DNA of 64,000 nt from Mycobacterium sp. MS1601 (GTDB lineage Bacteria; Actinomycetota; Actinomycetes; Mycobacteriales; Mycobacteriaceae): contig NZ_CP019420.1 of NCBI RefSeq assembly GCF_001984215.1, forward strand, positions 620,001 to 684,000, given 5' to 3'. Under the pieces are notes generated by a model, which was given only the letters and a program-made list of their open reading frames with translations, did not search any database and was not told the origin of the DNA. Both the position numbers and the translations under genes were made by a program. Shown in pieces: positions 59,295 to 64,000 of this stretch (position 1 is the stretch's first letter; each line of letters opens with the position of its first letter).

Positions 59295-60614
59295 ATGTTC
59301 AAAATGTCCGAAACGCAGAAGGTTGGCCTGGCCAGCGGGGTCGGTACAACCGTCGAATGGTACGACTTCTTCATCTACGGCACCGCGGCAGGACTGGTGT
59401 TCAACAAGATCTTCTTTCCTGAATTCGACTCTCTGATAGGAACTTTGCTCGCGTTCGCTACCTTCTCTGCTGCGTTCCTCGCACGCCCGGTCGGTGGCAT
59501 CGTGTTCGGACACTTCGGAGATCGGATCGGACGCAAGTCGATGCTCGTCATCACGTTGACGATCATGGGACTGACCACACTGGCCATCGGACTGCTGCCG
59601 AGTTACGAGACCATCGGCGTAGCAGCGCCAATCATCCTGGTGACGCTGCGCTTCGTCCAAGGGTTCGCGCTGGGTGGTGAAATCGGCGGCGCAATCCTCA
59701 TGGCCGTCGAACACGCGCCGGCCGACAAACGCGGTTTCTACGGCAGTTGGGTGCAGATGGGGGTTCCGGCCGGGTTGATCCTGGGCAATGCGGTATTCCT
59801 GATGATGGCCGGCCTCTCTACCGAACAGTTCGAGTCCTGGGGTTGGCGTGTTCCCTTCCTGATCGGCGGATTGTTTGTCGCCATAGGCCTTTTCGTGAGG
59901 CTGCAAGTCGGCGAGAGTCCGAACTTCGATCGCGTCAAGAATGATGCGAAGTTGGAGAAGCTTCCCATCCGCCTGGTGCTTCGGCAATACCCCCAGCAAG
60001 TCCTGCTGACGTGCGGCGCATACTTCGCTATCGGTGTGACCTTTTACGGTGCGACAGTGTTCGGCCTGAGTTATGGAGTGTCCCAGGTTGGTTTCACGCG
60101 CAACCAGATGCTGGCAATCGTGCTCGTCGCTATGGCGGTCACTTTTGTTGCGTTGCCCATGTTCGGCAAACTGTCGGACTCATATGGGCGCAAGCCGGTG
60201 TTCCTGACCGGCGTCTTTGCGATGCTCGGGTTCACCTTTCCGTGGTTCTGGATGGTCAATACGGGATCGTTCGGGTTGGCATTGATCGGATACGTGGTGT
60301 TCTGTGTCGCCTTTGCGACGTCTTACGGGCCGCTGGCTGCCTTCTTCGCCGAGGCATTCGACACGCGCATCCGATACACCGGGATCTCGTTCGGATACAC
60401 GATCGGAACTCTTGCCTCCAGCGCGCCCGCGCCGATTGTTGCGACATACCTGCTCAATCGGACAGGTTCGTATGTCGCTGTGGCGCTGTTCATGGTCGTG
60501 ATGTGCACCGTGTCCGTGGTGTGCGTGATCGCGATGCGAGAGACGTACCGGCACAACCTGCCTGACGGTGACGACGCCACGGAGAAAGACCGAATCTCGC
60601 CGATTTCCGGCTAA
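59295..60614 (+). CDS. MHS-family (MFS) metabolite:proton symporter
   Basis: 439 aa, 12 spans. ASGVGTTVEWYDFFIYGTAAGLVFNKIFFP is the metabolite:H+ symporter N-terminus; GHFGDRIGRKSML and GKLSDSYGRKPVF are the two MFS loop motifs; RFVQGFALGGEIGGA follows. Relatives carry organic acids such as shikimate, 2-oxoglutarate, citrate or betaines. ATG 59295 has GGAGG six bases upstream, which decides against 59226. Presumed importer for the pathway encoded before it. Confidence 0.92.
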   Translation: MFKMSETQKVGLASGVGTTVEWYDFFIYGTAAGLVFNKIFFPEFDSLIGTLLAFATFSAAFLARPVGGIVFGHFGDRIGRKSMLVITLTIMGLTTLAIGLLPSYETIGVAAPIILVTLRFVQGFALGGEIGGAILMAVEHAPADKRGFYGSWVQMGVPAGLILGNAVFLMMAGLSTEQFESWGWRVPFLIGGLFVAIGLFVRLQVGESPNFDRVKNDAKLEKLPIRLVLRQYPQQVLLTCGAYFAIGVTFYGATVFGLSYGVSQVGFTRNQMLAIVLVAMAVTFVALPMFGKLSDSYGRKPVFLTGVFAMLGFTFPWFWMVNTGSFGLALIGYVVFCVAFATSYGPLAAFFAEAFDTRIRYTGISFGYTIGTLASSAPAPIVATYLLNRTGSYVAVALFMVVMCTVSVVCVIAMRETYRHNLPDGDDATEKDRISPISG

Positions 60615-60778
60615 CCGGCGCCTGCGGGGAATGCATCAGCTGGCGCGAAACGTCCTCGGGACCGCGCTCCCCCGGCTCAGGCTTCGAACTCATCGGCGTA
60701 AATGTCATCACCGCCCACAGGAAGGGATGTGTGAATCGCGATGCACCCACAACCATTCACCCCACGGGCTTGGTCAGG

Positions 60779-63700
60779 TCAGCGGAAATCCCGCGACTTC
60801 GAGGCAACTCGCATCGTCAGCTTCTCCATCCGGTCGGCCACCACGGTGACCGCGCCGGAGGCGTTCTGGACGATGCCACGGATCATCAGCGCCGACGCGG
60901 TCTGCGCCAACCGCCGATGCCGCCCCCACACCCCGGGTGAACACAGCACGTTCATCAACCCGGTCTCGTCCTCCAAACCCAGGAACGTCACCCCCTGCGC
61001 CGTGGCAGGTCGCTGCCGGTGCGTCACCGCACCGGCGATCAGGATGCGGGTGCCGTCGGGCACGTCCAGCAGTCGGTTGGCGGGCACCACGCCCAGAGCG
61101 TCCAGATCCTCCCGGAGGAACTGCGTCGGGAAACTGTCCGGGGAGACGCCGGTGGCCCAGACGTCGGAGGCGGCCAGTTCCACGTCACTCATGCCGGGCA
61201 GGGTGGGCACATGCGACGACGACCCCACTCCGGGCAATCGGTCGGGCCGCTCCGCCGCGGCCGCACCGGCCGCCCACAGCCCCTCTCGCCGGGTGATTCC
61301 GAAGCAGCCCAGCGCGCCTGCGGTGGCCAGCGCCTCGGTTTGTGGCACGGACAGCTGCACCCGGCCGGTGAGATCCAGCAGGGAACTGAAGGGCCCGTGT
61401 GCGTTTCGCTGATCGACGATCTTCTGCGCCAGGCCCTCACCGATGTGGCGGACCTCGCCGAGCCCGAGGCGCACCTCGGTGCCCGCATTCTCCAGCGTGG
61501 GGTGAGCCAGGCTGGCGTTGACGTCGGGGCCGTGGACCAGAACGCCGTGTCTGCGTGCGTCGGCCACCAGAGACTGCGACGAGTAGAACCCCATGGGCTG
61601 CGCCCGCAGCAGCGCCGCGCAGAACGCCGCCGGATGGTGCAGTTTCAGCCACGAGGAGTAGAACACCAGCGACGCGAAGCTCAGCGAATGACTCTCCGGG
61701 AAACCAAAATTGGCGAATGCCTCCAACTTTTCGTAAATGCGGTCAGCCAGCGGGCCGGTGATGCCGTGCAGCTGCTGCATGCCGTCGTAGAACCGGCCGC
61801 GCAGCCTGCGCATCTTCTCGGTGGAGCGTTTGGACCCCATGGCGCGACGCAGCTGGTCGGCCTCGGCGGCGGTGAAACCCGCGCAGTCGACGGCCAGCTG
61901 CATCAGCTGCTCCTGAAACAGCGGCACCCCCAACGTCTTCCGCAGAGCGGGCTCCATAGACGGATGGTCGTAGATCACCGGCTCGACACCGTTGCGGCGG
62001 TTGATGTACGGGTGCACCGAGTTGCCTTGGATGGGCCCGGGCCGGATCAGCGCCACTTCGACCACCAGGTCGTAGAAGACACGCGGTTTCAGCCGCGGCA
62101 GGGTGGCCATCTGCGCACGTGACTCCACCTGGAACACCCCGACGGAATCGGCTTTCTGCAGCATTTCGTAGACGGCCGGTTCGGACAGGTCCAAGGTGGC
62201 GAAGTCCACCTCGATGCCTTTGTGTTCCTCCAGCAGGTCCACGGCGTAGTGCATGGCCGAGAGCATGCCGAGGCCCAGCAGGTCGAACTTCACCAGACCT
62301 ATTGCCGCACAGTCGTCTTTGTCCCACTGCAACACACTGCGGTTCTCCATGCGGGCCCATTCCACCGGGCATACGTCGGCAATGGGGCGGTCGCAGATCA
62401 CCATGCCGCCGGAGTGGATGCCCATGTGCCGCGGCAGGTTCTTGATCTGCAGCGCGAGGTCGATCACCGGTTCCGGGATGCCGTCAACATCCGGAGAATC
62501 AGCCAACCCGTCCCACCGACTGATCTGCTTGCTCCAGGCGTCCTGCTGGCCCTGCGAAAAACCCAGTGCGCGTGCCATGTCACGGACGGCACTGCGCCCG
62601 CGGTAGGTGATGACGTTGGCCACCTGCGCGGCGTAGTCACGTCCGTACTTCTGGTAGACGTACTGAATGGCGTGTTCACGCAGGTCGGATTCGATGTCGA
62701 TGTCGATATCGGGTGGCCCGTCGCGCGCCGGAGAGAGGAAACGCTCGAACAACAGATCGTTGGCAACAGGGTCGATGGCGGTGACCCCGAGGGCGTAGCA
62801 GACCGCGGAGTTGGCCGCCGACCCTCGGCCCTGGCACAGGATCTTGTTGTCGCGGCAGAACCGGGTGATGTCGTTGACCACCAGGAAATAGCCGGGGAAG
62901 TCCAGCCGGGAGATGATGTCGAGTTCGCGTTCGATCTGCGCGTATGCCCGCGGGGCGCCATCGCGTGGCCCGTATCGTCGCGCAGCGCCTTCCATGGCCA
63001 GCTCACGCAGGTAGCTGTCCTCGGTGTGCCCGTCCGGGACGTCGAAGGGTGGCAGCCGGGGGGCGATGAGCTGCAACCCGAAAGCGCACTGCTGCCCCAG
63101 TTCTGCTGCGGCGGTGATGCTTTCGGGATGTTGGGCGAACAGCCGGGCCATCTCGTCACCGGAACGCAGATGCGCCCCGCCCAGGGGGGCCAGCCAACCC
63201 GCTGCTTCATCGAGGGACTTGCGGGCGCGGATGGCTCCCATCGCCATGGCCAGCCTGCCACGCTCCGGCGCGGCGAAATGCGCTCCGGTGGTGGCCACCA
63301 GACCGACCCCGAACTTCGGCGCCAACGCCGCCAGGGCGGCATTGCGTTCATCGTCGCGCGGATGCCCGTGATGGGTCAGCTCCACACTGACCCGATGGGC
63401 CCCGAACCGGTCCACCAGGTCAGCCAGGGCTTTCTCGGCCTCCGCAGGTCCCCCCGTCGACAATGCCTGCTGCACATGACCTTTGCGACAACCGGTGAGG
63501 ATGTGCCAGTGCCCGCCCGCCGCCTCGGTCAGGGCGTCGAAGTCGTACTGCGGTTTGCCCTTCTCACCACCGGCAAGGTGAGCGGCCGAGATGTGCCGCG
63601 ACAGCCGGCGATAGCCCTCCGGCCCCCGTGCCAGCACCAGCAGGTGCGGCCCCGCGGGATCGGGCACCTCGGTGCGGGCGCCGTTGCCCAGAGACAGTTC

Positions 63701-64000
63701 GGCGCCGAAGACGGTCTGCATGTCCAGCTCGCGGGCGGCCTCAGCGAACCGCACCACGCCGTAGAGACCGTCGTGGTCGGTCAGCGCGATGGCCTGCAGG
63801 TCCAGGCGTGCGGCCTCCTCGACCAGTTCTTCGGGAGTGCTGGCGCCGTCGAGGAAGCTGTAGGCGGAATGGGTGTGCAGTTCGGCGAAGGGCACCCGGG
63901 AGCGGAGTCGCCGCTGCTCCCCCGGCTCGAACGCCACCCGTTTACTGGACCAGGCCGGACTGTCGCCGCCGTCTCCCGCAGGCTCCCCCAACGGCATGCC
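60779..64000 (-). CDS. dnaE2: Error-prone DNA polymerase DnaE2 (N-terminus off the window)
   Basis: At least 1073 codons of a C-family polymerase that, with ImuA' and ImuB, performs damage-induced mutagenic synthesis in mycobacteria. PHP domain at the start (ELHTHSAYSFLDGASTPEELVEEAARL), catalytic aspartates in PPDIDIDIESD, RRAMGSKRSTEKMRRLR and FANFGFPESHSLSFASLVFYSSWLKLHHP in the fingers region, and an OB fold with VTHRQRPATAQGVTFLGLEDETG. Ends SKSRDFR as in M. tuberculosis Rv3370c. A Met codon at 63997 is probably internal, because the orthologue has a longer leader. The SOS promoter would lie outside the window. Confidence 0.94.
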   Translation of the reverse strand, partial: GMPLGEPAGDGGDSPAWSSKRVAFEPGEQRRLRSRVPFAELHTHSAYSFLDGASTPEELVEEAARLDLQAIALTDHDGLYGVVRFAEAARELDMQTVFGAELSLGNGARTEVPDPAGPHLLVLARGPEGYRRLSRHISAAHLAGGEKGKPQYDFDALTEAAGGHWHILTGCRKGHVQQALSTGGPAEAEKALADLVDRFGAHRVSVELTHHGHPRDDERNAALAALAPKFGVGLVATTGAHFAAPERGRLAMAMGAIRARKSLDEAAGWLAPLGGAHLRSGDEMARLFAQHPESITAAAELGQQCAFGLQLIAPRLPPFDVPDGHTEDSYLRELAMEGAARRYGPRDGAPRAYAQIERELDIISRLDFPGYFLVVNDITRFCRDNKILCQGRGSAANSAVCYALGVTAIDPVANDLLFERFLSPARDGPPDIDIDIESDLREHAIQYVYQKYGRDYAAQVANVITYRGRSAVRDMARALGFSQGQQDAWSKQISRWDGLADSPDVDGIPEPVIDLALQIKNLPRHMGIHSGGMVICDRPIADVCPVEWARMENRSVLQWDKDDCAAIGLVKFDLLGLGMLSAMHYAVDLLEEHKGIEVDFATLDLSEPAVYEMLQKADSVGVFQVESRAQMATLPRLKPRVFYDLVVEVALIRPGPIQGNSVHPYINRRNGVEPVIYDHPSMEPALRKTLGVPLFQEQLMQLAVDCAGFTAAEADQLRRAMGSKRSTEKMRRLRGRFYDGMQQLHGITGPLADRIYEKLEAFANFGFPESHSLSFASLVFYSSWLKLHHPAAFCAALLRAQPMGFYSSQSLVADARRHGVLVHGPDVNASLAHPTLENAGTEVRLGLGEVRHIGEGLAQKIVDQRNAHGPFSSLLDLTGRVQLSVPQTEALATAGALGCFGITRREGLWAAGAAAAERPDRLPGVGSSSHVPTLPGMSDVELAASDVWATGVSPDSFPTQFLREDLDALGVVPANRLLDVPDGTRILIAGAVTHRQRPATAQGVTFLGLEDETGLMNVLCSPGVWGRHRRLAQTASALMIRGIVQNASGAVTVVADRMEKLTMRVASKSRDFR

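Noticed and set aside
60615..60778. Terminator or mobile-element end between the MHS gene and dnaE2
   Set aside because: No stable hairpin, direct repeat, tRNA or transposase trace found.

Overview
The window is GC-rich, actinobacterial DNA, almost certainly from a Mycobacterium/Mycolicibacterium. Gene content and order follow the M. tuberculosis Rv3314c-Rv3370c segment as I remember it: deoA-cdd, sdhCDAB, a class III aminotransferase and dacB1, a YihY-type membrane protein and trpS, metC-metX-methyltransferase, a DUF3017 gene and folD, an Old Yellow Enzyme, the mfpA conservon, trmL, a nitroreductase, an F420-type split-barrel protein and dnaE2. Many genes have GTG starts, 4-base ATGA/GTGA stop-start overlaps and apparently leaderless promoters, all typical of mycobacteria.

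Layout. 1-5.7 kb: end of a GGDEF protein, deoA and cdd, then the sdhCDAB operon, in which sdhA carries a one-base frameshift. 5.7-13 kb: a dehalogenase-like hydrolase, a CGNR regulator, a frameshifted gamma-glutamyltransferase-family gene, a luciferase-like flavin oxidoreductase behind a 16-bp palindrome, a remnant of a SigJ-type sigma factor, and an amino-acid permease with a universal stress protein. 13-15.6 kb: a secreted repeat protein (acidic TD/DEPT linker, cadherin-like domain, RCC1-like propeller repeats). 15.6-21.3 kb: a GABA/putrescine-type unit (aldehyde dehydrogenase, Lrp regulator, aminotransferase), a MarR regulator and dacB1. 21.3-28.7 kb: core genes, including a SAM-IV riboswitch ahead of metC-metX-methyltransferase.

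28.7-37.7 kb is an accessory cluster around a LysR regulator. One arm holds a MatC/SLC13-like carrier and a PrpF-family isomerase. The other holds a second PrpF and a complete Fbp-type ABC importer. Two identical 10-bp sites flank the regulator. 37.8-49.1 kb returns to the conserved backbone: DUF3017, folD, Old Yellow Enzyme, a Rv1747-like FHA-ABC exporter, the mfpEDCBA operon (intrinsic fluoroquinolone tolerance), trmL, a nitroreductase and a split-barrel gene.

49.2-60.6 kb is a second accessory block sitting exactly between the Rv3369 and dnaE2 orthologues. It has a divergent catabolic regulon: a ketoglutarate-semialdehyde-type dehydrogenase and a hotdog thioesterase one way; two CaiB-type CoA-transferases, an acyl-CoA dehydrogenase, a zinc alcohol dehydrogenase, a GH88-like hydrolase, a GAF histidine kinase with a NarL-type regulator, and an MHS-type transporter the other way. 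A shared dyad, CTCCA-N2-TGGAG followed by TTGTGTG, lies in front of both the divergent promoter region and the transporter gene. The window ends inside dnaE2.
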